Origin: Prevotella sp.
GTDB lineage: Bacteria; Bacteroidota; Bacteroidia; Bacteroidales; Bacteroidaceae
Assembly (NCBI GenBank): GCA_016291495.1
Contig: JAEEXI010000023.1
Coordinates: 1 to 40,474, forward strand
Direction of reading: 5' to 3'
DNA: 40,474 nucleotides
A model generated the notes under the pieces. It ran no database searches and was not told the DNA's origin. It was given only the letters and a program-made list of their open reading frames with translations. Below, in pieces: positions 15,744-24,422 of the stretch. Positions within the stretch are counted from its first letter, which is position 1. Every line of letters starts with the position of its first letter. The translations under genes were made by a program, and so were the position numbers.

Positions 15744-16918
15744 TACCATGCCATTTTCCTGATTCCTTCGTTGTATTTGATGAGTGTGTGCTCGTATCGT
15801 TCCAGGGGGAAGAACATGCTGACACCTCCAAATCGTTCTTCGGTGACTTCAAAGTCGAATACCAGCGTTCCCATTACCTGCCATTTAGTACTCATCTTTT
15901 TATAGACTACGGCTTCGTTAAAGGCGTTGAGCCAATTGTTATAGTCGTCTTCATTGGCATATTTGAGGATGAAGTCGTTCATGTCGTACATGATGTTCTC
16001 ATCGGGATTCGATATGTTGTAAGAATAATAGTAGATGAGACCGTCGGTATCAAAGTCTGTATGCGTATCGTAGATGTTCTTCAAGACAGTCTTGGTGGTG
16101 GCAGCTAACTGAGCCGTCTGGTCTGTTCGGATAGTCGAGATAGGCAGATGTCCGCCTTCCTGATCGGTCTTTGCGTAGTAGTCATCGCAGGTCTTGGTGT
16201 ACATCTGTACATCGTCGTAGTTAAATAAGTCAGGGATGATTTTGTCATAGGGTGCACCATCACCTGGAATACCGGCTGGTGAGGCAATGAGGTAGTCCGT
16301 CACATCTTTCAACTCATAGGCAACCTCCACGTTCTGCATGTTACAGCAGTCGGCAAAGATAAACTTGAAAGGATGGGGTAGGGCTTGCAATACATTCTTT
16401 AGTGTAGGAATTTCCATCCAATGCCCTTTGTCACTCAATTGGTTCTCTCCGTTGTCCAATGCTATTGCTCTCCTTGATTCCGTCAGGTCACTCATGATGA
16501 CCCAGCCGTTGGCATGTCCCCAAAGGATCAGACCATAGTCGTCTGCTGGATAATTGGTCATTACCCACCCAAGGACCTCTTTCATCTTCTCTGGGTCAGA
16601 AGTAAGGAAGTCCTGTTCGTATTTTCGAATGGTATCAGCAGGCTCCTTGTTATCGTTCTGTAAACGGATGATAAAAGGTTTCTCCGTAGAACTGACACGG
16701 TCGACAAAGACAATCATATTGTCATATTTTGAAATCGACTTTACGCCTTTAATCATTTCGTTGATGTCACTTTGTGCACTTCCGGACAGCGTATTCTCTG
16801 CTGCCAGATAGGCAATCACAGTTCTCTTAGCGGGTTGCCTATGTTCTTCATTGTCTCCGTTAGAACAGGCAGTAAGGAGAAGAAATCCGCAAACGATGCT
16901 TAATATGTATTGTTTCAT
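15710..16918 (-). CDS. Clostripain-family (C11) cysteine peptidase lipoprotein
   Basis: The 402-residue product has a lipobox (LLLTAC, Cys18). The C11 fold is visible as RTVIAYLAAENTLS, the catalytic-type His135 in LILWGHANGW, and the catalytic Cys192 in FADCCNMQNVEVAYEL, the family's D-x-C-x-M pattern. It is probably a cell-surface or periplasmic peptidase with Arg/Lys preference. It may need self-processing, but the cleavage loop cannot be fixed. A minus-strand TATCTTTG box (16936-16943) lies 18 bases before the ATG. Its 3' end overlaps gldE by 34 bases on the opposite strand. Confidence 0.88.
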   Translation of the reverse strand: MKQYILSIVCGFLLLTACSNGDNEEHRQPAKRTVIAYLAAENTLSGSAQSDINEMIKGVKSISKYDNMIVFVDRVSSTEKPFIIRLQNDNKEPADTIRKYEQDFLTSDPEKMKEVLGWVMTNYPADDYGLILWGHANGWVIMSDLTESRRAIALDNGENQLSDKGHWMEIPTLKNVLQALPHPFKFIFADCCNMQNVEVAYELKDVTDYLIASPAGIPGDGAPYDKIIPDLFNYDDVQMYTKTCDDYYAKTDQEGGHLPISTIRTDQTAQLAATTKTVLKNIYDTHTDFDTDGLIYYYSYNISNPDENIMYDMNDFILKYANEDDYNNWLNAFNEAVVYKKMSTKWQVMGTLVFDFEVTEERFGGVSMFFPLERYEHTLIKYNEGIRKMAWYYAVDASELGW

Positions 16919-16935
16919 AATTCAGAATTTATGGG

Positions 16936-16943
16936 CAAAGATA
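16936..16943 (-). promoter_or_regulatory. Promoter -7 box for the C11 peptidase gene
   Basis: CAAAGATA reads TATCTTTG on the minus strand, very close to the start codon, so the mRNA leader would be only about 12-15 bases. Confidence 0.55.
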
Positions 16944-16965
16944 CAAAATAATCTAAACTTTTTTA

Positions 16966-16973
16966 TACCTTTG
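16966..16973 (+). promoter_or_regulatory. Promoter -7 box for the GH25 gene
   Basis: TACCTTTG lies 22 bases before the ATG at 16996. No clear TTTG is seen 19-20 bases upstream. Confidence 0.6.
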
Positions 16974-16995
16974 TGCCTAAATTTGAAAAAAGAGT

Positions 16996-17691
16996 ATGAA
17001 AAAGATATTGATATATATATTATTGTGTGTTGTCATTCTGCCTGTTGAGGCTCAGGATATAGATGTCCAATGTGAGGATACTTGTTCTCATGTACATGGT
17101 ATCGATATGAGTCACTATCAGGGTAATGTGTTTTGGGAAACGATAGGCGACAATACGAAGATGGTATACGTATATCTGAAGGCTACGGAAGGGGGCGATA
17201 GGATTGACGAGATGTTTGAACGTAATATTAATCTTGCCCACCGTTATGGACTGAAAGTAGGTAGTTACCATTTCTATCGCCCAAAGGTCGAGCAGACTAC
17301 TCAATTGGAGAACTTCAAGCGACAGTGCCTGCCTGGTGAACAAGACCTGATACCGATGATTGATGTAGAGACGATGGGCGGACTGGCAGTGGAAGATTTC
17401 TGTGACTCGCTTCTGAAGTTTCTGGAATTGGTGGAGGAAGCTTATCGTCAAAAGCCATTGGTGTATACCTATCGTAATTTCTACAATAAGTATCTGTTAG
17501 GGAAGTTAGACGACTATAAGTTGATGATAGCGATGTATACAGATGAGGAACCTGTATTAGCTGATGAGCGAGATATCATTGCTTGGCAGTATACTGGCAA
17601 GGGACGTATTGTGGGGGTTAATGGCTATGTGGATAAGAGTCGTCTGATGGGGCGTCATAAATTACGTGAACTGAGATTCCGACATCATTAG
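16996..17691 (+). CDS. Secreted GH25 lysozyme-type muramidase
   Basis: The 231-residue product has a signal peptide ending near VEAQ. The GH25 barrel starts GIDMSHYQGNVFW (Asp37), continues VYLKATEGGD and YGLKVGSYHFYRP, and has the catalytic pair in IDVET (Asp123, Glu125). It ends with WQYTGKGRIVGVNGYVDKSR. It would hydrolyse beta-1,4 bonds between MurNAc and GlcNAc in peptidoglycan. The size is normal for a single-domain enzyme with no binding repeats. It is monocistronic, divergent from the C11 peptidase and convergent with the gene at 17693 (1 base apart). Confidence 0.92.
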   Translation: MKKILIYILLCVVILPVEAQDIDVQCEDTCSHVHGIDMSHYQGNVFWETIGDNTKMVYVYLKATEGGDRIDEMFERNINLAHRYGLKVGSYHFYRPKVEQTTQLENFKRQCLPGEQDLIPMIDVETMGGLAVEDFCDSLLKFLELVEEAYRQKPLVYTYRNFYNKYLLGKLDDYKLMIAMYTDEEPVLADERDIIAWQYTGKGRIVGVNGYVDKSRLMGRHKLRELRFRHH

Positions 17692-17692
17692 G

Positions 17693-18493
17693 CTATTCCT
17701 CGATATGTGAGAGTGAATGAGCGAAGTTCGCAAAGAAATTGGTGATGGCCTCGCTGGGATAATATCCCATGTACTTGGCAGAATGGCGTACATGCCACAT
17801 CATGGCTCCAGAGTTACTGGTACTCACGAAAACGTTCTTTCCTTGGGTGAAATACCAGTCGGCAGCCTGTTCGCTAGAGGTGTTAAGAATGTCATTGGCA
17901 ATCTGGATGGTTTCTTTGTTAACCTTTACCGTGGCAAAAGGAATCTCTTCTTCCTTGAAGCCAAATAAATGGATGAGTAAAGCTGCTTCTAGCTGTGTGA
18001 TTTTATTCATCTTCAGCTTCTTGATCCATTTGGATAACTGTTCGTAGTTGAGTTGGTCTTTCGTCGTGCGCAGATAGATACCTAGTTCCAAGAGGTGTCT
18101 TAGACAGATGCCTTGTGTCAGAATGTAACGGGCAATGCGGATGATGTTGAACAGGAGTTCGAAAGTAGGACTGTTTCCTTCCTTCTTGGTCAACAATTGT
18201 AATTTGTGATTCAGTATGGGATTGGTGAGTCGCTGAACATCCTCTTTGACAATCTCTGTATCTGCTATTACGGCAGATTCCTTCCATTGCTTCATCTGTT
18301 CAGGATGAATATGCAGGAAGAAATCGTCGGAACAAGCTTGAATACCTTCATACACCCATGGTGTAACATCGTGCATTTGTGAAAGCTGGTAGAGTCTTTT
18401 CCATTTCCATGTCGACATGGGTTCCAGCGGTTCTCTTTGTTCGAAGGCACCGCATTTGAGAAGTCTGAGGAAGTTGCGTTGTATAATGTCCAT
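17693..18493 (-). CDS. Nucleotidyltransferase-like protein lacking the catalytic core
   Basis: The 266-residue protein resembles the outer helical parts of the NTP_transf_5 family. Residues 1-90 are the N-terminal helices (WKRLYQLSQMHDVTPWVYEG). Residues 105-185 are the C-terminal part (FELLFNIIRIARYILTQGICLRHLLELGIYL). The nucleotidyltransferase core with its G-S and D-x-D motif, normally between them, is absent; only about 15 residues join the parts. The gene starts within the stop codon of nhaC (TAATG), so it is translationally coupled and last in the uronate gene string. It probably has no transferase activity. The family assignment is by pattern and is moderate. Confidence 0.55.
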   Translation of the reverse strand: MDIIQRNFLRLLKCGAFEQREPLEPMSTWKWKRLYQLSQMHDVTPWVYEGIQACSDDFFLHIHPEQMKQWKESAVIADTEIVKEDVQRLTNPILNHKLQLLTKKEGNSPTFELLFNIIRIARYILTQGICLRHLLELGIYLRTTKDQLNYEQLSKWIKKLKMNKITQLEAALLIHLFGFKEEEIPFATVKVNKETIQIANDILNTSSEQAADWYFTQGKNVFVSTSNSGAMMWHVRHSAKYMGYYPSEAITNFFANFAHSLSHIEE

Positions 18494-19767
18494 TATGAAT
18501 AACGTTTAGGGTAACGGAATAGGATGGCAAAAAGGGCTGTGATACCTAATAGGAAAGGATAGAAGAGATAAGGGACTATGCTGATGGGATTGATGGCTGC
18601 AAGTCCTGCCGCCATCAGCATTTGAGCACCATAAGGAATGATTCCTTGCATCATACAGGAGAACGTGTCGAGAATAGAGGCGCATTTACGATTGTCGACT
18701 CCAAAGCGGTCTCCTATATTCTTGGCGATACTTCCTACTGTCAATATAGCCACGGTATTGTTTGCCGTACAGATATTGACAAAAGATACCAATGCGGCAA
18801 TCGACAGTTCTGCCCCTCTCTTGCTGCTTATGCGTCGGGTGAGATGGCTGATAATGAAATCTATACCGCCATTGTATTTTATCAATTCCAACAGACCTCC
18901 TGCCATGATGGTAATGATAATCAGTTCTCCCATTCCCAGTATGCCGTCACCCATTGCTTTCATCCATCCGTAAATATCAAAAGCGCCATGACAGAGTCCG
19001 GTGATTCCCGAAAACAGGAGCCCCAAGGTAAGGACAGCCATGACGTTCATGCCAATGATTGCTGTGACAAGGACTATCAGATAGGGGAGGACTTTCAGGA
19101 ATTCTATATCAATGTTCTGTTTTTGTATCTGCGTATTGATTCCCATAAAGAGATAGACAATTAGCATGATGACTGCTACAGGTATCACGATATAGGAATT
19201 CACACGGAATTTATCACTTAACTTACATTCTTGGGTAGAGGTCGCTACAATGGTCGTATCGGAGATGAAGGAGAGGTTATCACCGAAAAAAGAGCCTCCC
19301 ACAACGGCTCCTACAATGACAGGTAGGGAGATTCCTGTATGATTGGCTATGCCTGCAGCAATAGGGGTGAGGGCGACAATGGTGCCCACGCTGGTACCAA
19401 TGGACAGGGAGATAAAACAGGCTGCTAGAAAAAGTCCTGCCAGTAACATGTTGGCAGGCAAAAGGGTCAGGGTGAGGTTGACTGTCGCATCAATCGCTCC
19501 CATCATCTTTGCCGTATTAGCAAAAGCACCAGCCAGAATGAAAATCCATATCATCAGCATCATCTGACTTGTTCCAGCACCTTTACTGTAGATATTAATG
19601 CGTTTTCTCAACGGGATGCCTCCAGAGATGGTGACAGCATAGATGCTTGCTGCCATGAAAGCAACGGTGATGGGTACTTTGTAAAAGTCACGAGCAATAA
19701 TGCTCGTGACTAAGTATAAAATGATAAACACCAGAAGCGGTGATAATGCGATCAGGCCTTTCTTCAT
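18493..19767 (-). CDS. nhaC: NhaC-family Na+/H+ antiporter
   Basis: The 424-residue membrane protein has about 11 hydrophobic helices. It shows family patterns such as SIGTSVGTIVALTPIAAGI, VVGGSFFGDNLSFISDTT with conserved acidic residues, and FVNICTANNTVAIL. It would exchange sodium or another cation for protons; some NhaC-like carriers move organic acids. It follows uxaA by 18 bases on the same strand, which hints at a role in uronate uptake or in handling the ions or acid that come with it. This is inference. It overlaps the next gene by one base (TAATG). Confidence 0.85.
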   Translation of the reverse strand: MKKGLIALSPLLVFIILYLVTSIIARDFYKVPITVAFMAASIYAVTISGGIPLRKRINIYSKGAGTSQMMLMIWIFILAGAFANTAKMMGAIDATVNLTLTLLPANMLLAGLFLAACFISLSIGTSVGTIVALTPIAAGIANHTGISLPVIVGAVVGGSFFGDNLSFISDTTIVATSTQECKLSDKFRVNSYIVIPVAVIMLIVYLFMGINTQIQKQNIDIEFLKVLPYLIVLVTAIIGMNVMAVLTLGLLFSGITGLCHGAFDIYGWMKAMGDGILGMGELIIITIMAGGLLELIKYNGGIDFIISHLTRRISSKRGAELSIAALVSFVNICTANNTVAILTVGSIAKNIGDRFGVDNRKCASILDTFSCMMQGIIPYGAQMLMAAGLAAINPISIVPYLFYPFLLGITALFAILFRYPKRYS

Positions 19768-19785
19768 TTATTTTTCGTTATTACG

Positions 19786-21282
19786 TTATAACGTAACACC
19801 ATTCTTGAAAATGGAGATTTCGCGATAACCGTTTTCTTCATTACGAGCTTTCTCGCCAGATGCAACGGCTAGAACCTTATCGATAAACTCCGGAACAAGC
19901 TCCTGCATGGTACGTCCCTCAACCAACTGTCCTGCGGAAAAGTCGACCCAGTGGGGTTTGTTCTTGGCAAGAGTAGGATTCGTGGCAATCTTCATGGTAG
20001 GAATAAATGTTCCGAATGGGGTGCCGCGCCCTGTAGTGAAGAGTACGATATGACAACCGCAAGAGGCAAGAGCTGTAGAGGCTACAAGGTCATTGCCAGG
20101 GGCTGAAAGCAGGTTCAGACCGTTGTTTTGCAAGCGGTCGCCATACTCCATGACGCCACTGACGGGCGCCTTGCCACACTTTTGCGTGCACCCCAAAGCC
20201 TTATCCTCAAGGGTTGAAATACCACCAGCCTTGTTGCCGGGGCTTGGGTTCTCACCCACAGGTTCGCCATGTGATAGGAAGTAGTTCTTGAAGTTGTTAA
20301 TCATAGAAACGGTCTGCTCGAACAACTGAGATGTCTCACAACGGTTCATCAGAATGGTCTCTGCACCAAACATCTCCGGAACTTCTGTCAATACACAGGT
20401 TCCGCCTTGTGCGACCAGCCAGTCGCTGAACTCACCTACCAATGGGTTGGCGGTGATGCCGCTGAATCCGTCAGAACCACCACATTTCAGTCCCACACGC
20501 AGTTTGGATACAGGTACATCCTCACGCTTGTCTTGTTTGGCAATGTTATAGAGTTCACGTAGTATTTCCATACCTGCTTCTACCTCGTCACCCTCTACTC
20601 GCTGGGTGACAAGCAGTTTGATGCGGTCTTTGTCATAGTCGCCCAACATCGCCATGAAATCTTCTGGTTGGTTGTTTTCACATCCAAGACTCAGAACCAG
20701 TACACCGCCGGCATTGGGGTGCAGACAGATGTCGCGTAGGACTTTACGGGTATTCTCATGGTCGTCGGAGAGTTGTGAGCATCCGTAGTTGTGGTGCCAT
20801 GTCCAGATTGCGTCGACACCCTCGCCCTTGGTTTCCATCATTAGACGGTGACTCAGTTGCTCGGCAATGCCGTTAACACAGCCCACGGTAGGCACAATCC
20901 ATATTTCATTACGAACACCGACATCCCCGTTCTTACGGACATAGCCTTTGAAGGTGCGGTTCTCGTTCTTGATGCTAAGTCTTTCGTTCACTGGTTGGTA
21001 TGTATACTCCAGTGTTCCACTCAGATTGGTCTTAAGGTTATTCTCATTCACCCAGTCGCCCGCTTTCATATTCTGACGGGCATGACCGATAGGATAGCCG
21101 TATTTGATGATGTCCTCTCCCTCCTTTACATCTTTGATAAGTACTTTGTGACCAGCGGGAGTATCTTGGTTCACAATAAACTGTTGTCCGTCGACCTCAA
21201 TGATGTCACCTTTTTTCTTTGGTTGCAGGCACACTACGACAGAGTCGGCAGGATTAATTTTTAAGTAGGTCTTAAGTTCCAT
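19786..21282 (-). CDS. uxaA: Altronate dehydratase
   Basis: The 498-residue enzyme would convert altronate to 2-keto-3-deoxygluconate, the galacturonate branch of hexuronate breakdown. It is the full-length fused form: an N-terminal SAF-type domain (residues 1-85) and the large UxaA domain with YVRKNGDVGVRNEIWIVPTVGCVN, LSLGCENNQPEDF, LKCGGSDGFSGITANP, CTQKCGKAPV and SCGCHIVLFTTGRGTPFG. The N-terminal segment reads GDWVNENNLKT, where enterobacterial enzymes have a His-containing stretch, so metal binding there may differ. I chose ATG 21282, since a longer frame would add 18 residues overlapping the regulator gene. It lies 22 bases after the LacI-type gene. Confidence 0.9.
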   Translation of the reverse strand: MELKTYLKINPADSVVVCLQPKKKGDIIEVDGQQFIVNQDTPAGHKVLIKDVKEGEDIIKYGYPIGHARQNMKAGDWVNENNLKTNLSGTLEYTYQPVNERLSIKNENRTFKGYVRKNGDVGVRNEIWIVPTVGCVNGIAEQLSHRLMMETKGEGVDAIWTWHHNYGCSQLSDDHENTRKVLRDICLHPNAGGVLVLSLGCENNQPEDFMAMLGDYDKDRIKLLVTQRVEGDEVEAGMEILRELYNIAKQDKREDVPVSKLRVGLKCGGSDGFSGITANPLVGEFSDWLVAQGGTCVLTEVPEMFGAETILMNRCETSQLFEQTVSMINNFKNYFLSHGEPVGENPSPGNKAGGISTLEDKALGCTQKCGKAPVSGVMEYGDRLQNNGLNLLSAPGNDLVASTALASCGCHIVLFTTGRGTPFGTFIPTMKIATNPTLAKNKPHWVDFSAGQLVEGRTMQELVPEFIDKVLAVASGEKARNEENGYREISIFKNGVTL

Positions 21283-21304
21283 AATACATATTTGTTTAAG
21301 TAGT

Positions 21305-22375
21305 TTATCCAATATTCTTACGACGATAGAAATCAATGTTCTCCATTGTCAACAGTTCAATAGGCATGTAGTTGATAGGGTCAACCTCTTTCTTTAGAAC
21401 GATGGCATTGAAAAGTGTCTCAATGCAAGAATAGCCCTGCATGTAGCCGTGCTGTGCGATGAGGAAGGAGATGCTGCCTTGACACACACAGTCCGCATTC
21501 TTTGGTACCATGTCATAACCCATAATTTGAATGTTACGACGATTCGAACGTAACAGGTATTCTCCTACCAAATGAGCTTTGGAGTTGAAGGTAATACAAT
21601 GATGTACATGCGGATGTTTTTTGAAGAAATCTTCTAAGATGGCATCATAGTTCTCCCGCTTTTCGTCTAATGAGAGGTTGACTTCATGAATCACCACTTC
21701 AGGAAAATGGTCATGCATATAGTGACGGAATCCTGTCTCGCGATTCTCTTGTTGCTTGGAGGCTACGTTCCCGTTACGCATCTGTTTCATCAGCATAATC
21801 TCTGTCTCATGAGGTGCCATCATCATCAACATACGGGCGGCGAAATAGCCACTGGAAAAAGAGTCTTGTCCGAAAAACGACAAAGGTTTGAGATCAGGCA
21901 TATAGGAGTCGAGTAGGATAAATGGAATCCCCATTTCGTGCAATTGATCCGTGAACTTACGCGTGACATCCAGCTTCGAGGGTACGATGATGACTCCGTC
22001 AGGTTTCTGTTTCAGACACTCATTAGTGACCTTGGTGAAGGTTTCCGTCGAGAAACGGTTGTAATACATCATTTTCTGACTGACACGGAAGTCGCTACGA
22101 CGGTCGCTGGCGTCAATCACCCCTTCCTCTACCTCTTCCCAGTATGCTTCCGACTCATGTTTGGGAATAATGCAATAGAAGGTGTATGACTTGTTGTAAG
22201 CAAGGGCAGAGGCATACATGTTGGGCTTATAGTCCATCTCTTTCAAGGCCTTCTCAACCTTTTCTAAAGCACTCTTCGATACGTTTGGACGCTTGTGCAA
22301 TACACGGTCTACCGTACCTACACTTACTCCGGCACGTTCTGCGATATCCTTTATTCTGATTTTACCAGTATCCAT
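21305..22375 (-). CDS. LacI-family transcriptional regulator of hexuronate genes
   Basis: The 356-residue protein has a classic LacI helix-turn-helix at residues 7-30 (KDIAERAGVSVGTVDRVLH), the hinge helix (ALEKVEKALKEMDYKPN), and a periplasmic-binding-type sensor domain (DGVIIVPSKLDVTRKF, IMGYDMVPKNADCVCQGSISF). It heads the leftward uxaA-nhaC string and is divergent from kdgK, so uronate intermediates such as KDG are the likely effectors. This is inference. A candidate operator with AAACGTTT lies between the divergent promoters at 22456-22463. Confidence 0.9.
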   Translation of the reverse strand: MDTGKIRIKDIAERAGVSVGTVDRVLHKRPNVSKSALEKVEKALKEMDYKPNMYASALAYNKSYTFYCIIPKHESEAYWEEVEEGVIDASDRRSDFRVSQKMMYYNRFSTETFTKVTNECLKQKPDGVIIVPSKLDVTRKFTDQLHEMGIPFILLDSYMPDLKPLSFFGQDSFSSGYFAARMLMMMAPHETEIMLMKQMRNGNVASKQQENRETGFRHYMHDHFPEVVIHEVNLSLDEKRENYDAILEDFFKKHPHVHHCITFNSKAHLVGEYLLRSNRRNIQIMGYDMVPKNADCVCQGSISFLIAQHGYMQGYSCIETLFNAIVLKKEVDPINYMPIELLTMENIDFYRRKNIG

Positions 22376-22398
22376 AAGTCAAGATTACAATTTGATTG

Positions 22399-22406
22399 CA
22401 AAGATA
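22399..22406 (-). promoter_or_regulatory. Promoter -7 box for the LacI-uxaA string
   Basis: CAAAGATA reads TATCTTTG on the minus strand, 23 bases before the regulator's ATG. Confidence 0.6.
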
Positions 22407-22455
22407 AAGAAAAAAAATGAGACACAGAAGAATATTCCTTTTTTATTTTGCACTA

Positions 22456-22466
22456 AAACGTTTACG
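22456..22466. promoter_or_regulatory. Candidate LacI-type operator
   Basis: AAACGTTT at 22456-22463 is a perfect palindrome with the central CG typical of LacI-family sites. It forms part of AAACGTTTACG. The word CGTTTACG (22459-22466) recurs at 38637-38644, at the same distance from the uxaC promoter. Confidence 0.55.
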
Positions 22467-22496
22467 GTACAATTTAGGAATATTTTTGTCGATTAT

Positions 22497-22527
22497 TTTG
22501 TTAATTGGAGTTTTTATGTTATCTTTG
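22497..22527 (+). promoter_or_regulatory. Promoter of kdgK-eda
   Basis: TTTG at 22497-22500, a 19-bp spacer, TATCTTTG at 22520-22527, 38 bases before the ATG. Confidence 0.82.
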
Positions 22528-22565
22528 CAACTGAAAAAATACGTTATTTAATAATACTAAAACAA

Positions 22566-23588
22566 ATGGCTAAAATTGTAACATTAGGCGAGATTATGCT
22601 CCGCCTGTCGCCCATGGGCAACGACCGTTTTATTCAGAGTGAGTCTTTCCGCATCATCCCTGGTGGTGGTGAGGCTAACGTAGCAGTCAGCGTGGCTAAC
22701 TATGGTCACGAGGCTTACTTCGTTTCTAAGCTGCCCAAGCACGAGATTGGACAGATTGCAGTGAATGCACTCCGTCGTTATGGTGTTAACACCCAGTTCA
22801 TCGCCCGTGGCGGTGATCGCGTAGGTCTGTACTATGCTGAGACTGGTGCTTCTATGCGTCCTTCAAAGGTTATCTATGACCGTGCTCACAGCTCTATCGC
22901 AGAGGCTGATCCTAAGGACTTTGACTTTGACGCTATCATGGAGGGTGCTGCTTGGTTCCACTGGTCTGGTATCACACCTGCTATCAGCGACAAGGCTGCT
23001 GAGTTGACAAAGCTCGCCTGTGAGGCTGCCAAGCGTCATGGTGTAACCGTTTCTGTAGACCTGAACTTCCGCAAGAAGCTGTGGACCAGTGAGAAGGCTA
23101 TCTCTATCATGCGTCCTCTGATGCAGTATGTGGATGTCTGTATCGGTAACGAGGAAGACGCTGAGCTATGCCTTGGTTTCAAGCCCGATGCTGACGTAGA
23201 GGGTGGTCAAACTGATGCTGCTGGTTACGAGGGTATCTTCAAGCAGATGATGAAGGAGTTCGGATTCAAGTATGTCGTCTCTACACTCCGCGAGAGCTTC
23301 AGCGCAACCTTCAACGGTTGGAAGGCCCTGATCTATGACGGCAAGGAATTCTATCAGTCTAAGCGTTACGAGATCAATCCTATCATCGACCGCGTTGGTG
23401 GTGGCGACTCTTTCTCTGGTGGTCTTATTCATGGTCTGCTGACCAAGCCTACTCAAGGCGAGGCTCTCGAGTTCGCAGTAGCTGCTTCTGCCCTGAAGCA
23501 CACTATCAATGGTGACTTCAACTTGGTTGGTGTTGACGAAGTAGAGAGTCTGGCTGGCGGTAATGCCAACGGACGCGTACAGCGTTAA
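22566..23588 (+). CDS. kdgK: 2-keto-3-deoxygluconate kinase
   Basis: This 340-residue PfkB-family sugar kinase would phosphorylate KDG to KDPG. Motifs are the start VTLGEIMLRLSP, the N-terminal signature GGGEANVAVSVANYG, VSVDLNFRKKLW, IGNEEDAE, and the catalytic loop GGGDSFSGG with Asp281. I start it at ATG 22566; the upstream in-frame extension runs through the promoter. It is followed by a 45-residue gene and KDPG aldolase in one apparent transcript, so the two final steps of the pathway are made together. Confidence 0.94.
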   Translation: MAKIVTLGEIMLRLSPMGNDRFIQSESFRIIPGGGEANVAVSVANYGHEAYFVSKLPKHEIGQIAVNALRRYGVNTQFIARGGDRVGLYYAETGASMRPSKVIYDRAHSSIAEADPKDFDFDAIMEGAAWFHWSGITPAISDKAAELTKLACEAAKRHGVTVSVDLNFRKKLWTSEKAISIMRPLMQYVDVCIGNEEDAELCLGFKPDADVEGGQTDAAGYEGIFKQMMKEFGFKYVVSTLRESFSATFNGWKALIYDGKEFYQSKRYEINPIIDRVGGGDSFSGGLIHGLLTKPTQGEALEFAVAASALKHTINGDFNLVGVDEVESLAGGNANGRVQR

Positions 23589-23591
23589 AGC

Positions 23592-23605
23592 TAATTGATA
23601 ATTGA
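23592..23605. repeat. Short 7-bp tandem repeat (TAATTGA), 2 units
   Basis: TAATTGA occurs twice in tandem, then a partial AATTGAT, in the 25-base gap between kdgK and the 45-residue gene. Chance is possible for so short a run. Confidence 0.4.
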
Positions 23606-23613
23606 AATTGATT

Positions 23614-23751
23614 ATGAAACAATTTGAATATAAGGTGATTTCCCCTATTGTAGGAACAGAGAAGAAGTTAAACAAGCTGGGCTTTGAAGGCTGGGAACTT
23701 GTTGCTGTATTTGATAGTCGCCTGTATTTAAAGCGTGAAATTAAAGAGTAA
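23614..23751 (+). CDS. DUF4177-like small protein, 45 residues
   Basis: The reading frame starts [14 protein letters not shown], has [15 protein letters not shown] in the centre and ends YLKREIKE. The pattern F-E-Y-K-V, then G-W-E-L-V, then Y-x-x-K-R-E matches DUF4177 proteins, a small beta-beta-alpha-type fold of unknown function. It lies 25 bases after kdgK and its stop is 2 bases before the ATG of eda, so it is part of the operon. The codon pattern and spacing both argue that it is a real gene. It could tune enzyme assembly or expression; nothing in the sequence proves this. Confidence 0.75.
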   Translation: MKQFEYKVISPIVGTEKKLNKLGFEGWELVAVFDSRLYLKREIKE

Positions 23752-23753
23752 TT

Positions 23754-24422
23754 ATGGCAAAATTTGATAAATTTCAGGTGATGGCAAAGATTGCCGAAGC
23801 ACCTATGGTTCCTGTTTTCTACAACAAGGACGTTGAAGTTTGTAAGAACGTCATCAAGGCTTGCTACGAGGGTGGTGTTCGTGCCTTTGAGTTTACAAAT
23901 CGTGGCGACTTCGCTCATGAGGTATTCGGTGAACTGTCAAAGTGGGTTAACAAGGAATGTCCTGAACTGGCTCTGGGTATTGGCTCTGTAGTCGATGCTC
24001 CCACAGCTTCTCTATACATCCAGTTGGGTGCTAATTTCGTGGTTGGTCCGCTGTTCAATCCCGATATCGCTATTGTCTGCAACCGTCGTTGCGTAACCTA
24101 TTGCCCAGGTTGTCTGACACCATCTGAGATTGGTAAGGCACAGGAGGTTGGTTGCGACTTCACGAAGGTATTCCCTGGCGACGTGGTAGGTCCGAACCTC
24201 ATCAAGGGTTTGATGGCTCCAATGCCTTGGTCAAAGATCATGGTTACTGGTGGCGTAGCTCCTGAGGAAGAGAACTTGACCAAGTGGTTCAAAGCAGGCG
24301 TGTTCTGCGTAGGTATGGGCTCGAAGTTGTTCCCATCAGACAAGGTGAAAGCTGGCGACTGGCAGTATGTGACCGACAAGTGCAAGGAGGCACTCGGCTA
24401 CTGTGCTAAGGCTCGCGCTTAA
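23754..24422 (+). CDS. eda: KDPG / 4-hydroxy-2-oxoglutarate aldolase
   Basis: The 222-residue TIM-barrel aldolase would split KDPG into pyruvate and glyceraldehyde-3-phosphate. The Schiff-base lysine is Lys138 in [25 protein letters not shown] corresponds to the family's strand with the catalytic Glu, and [18 protein letters not shown] is the phosphate-binding end. It is third in the kdgK operon. It is slightly longer than the enterobacterial Eda. A GTG codon at 24403 within its 3' end may be the start of the downstream kinase gene. Confidence 0.93.
   Translation: MAKFDKFQVMAKIAEAPMVPVFYNKDVEVCKNVIKACYEGGVRAFEFTNRGDFAHEVFGELSKWVNKECPELALGIGSVVDAPTASLYIQLGANFVVGPLFNPDIAIVCNRRCVTYCPGCLTPSEIGKAQEVGCDFTKVFPGDVVGPNLIKGLMAPMPWSKIMVTGGVAPEEENLTKWFKAGVFCVGMGSKLFPSDKVKAGDWQYVTDKCKEALGYCAKARA

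Noticed and set aside
22293..22565. N-terminal extension of kdgK
   Set aside because: The extension would overlap the divergent LacI gene and both promoters; the conserved kinase start is at 22566.
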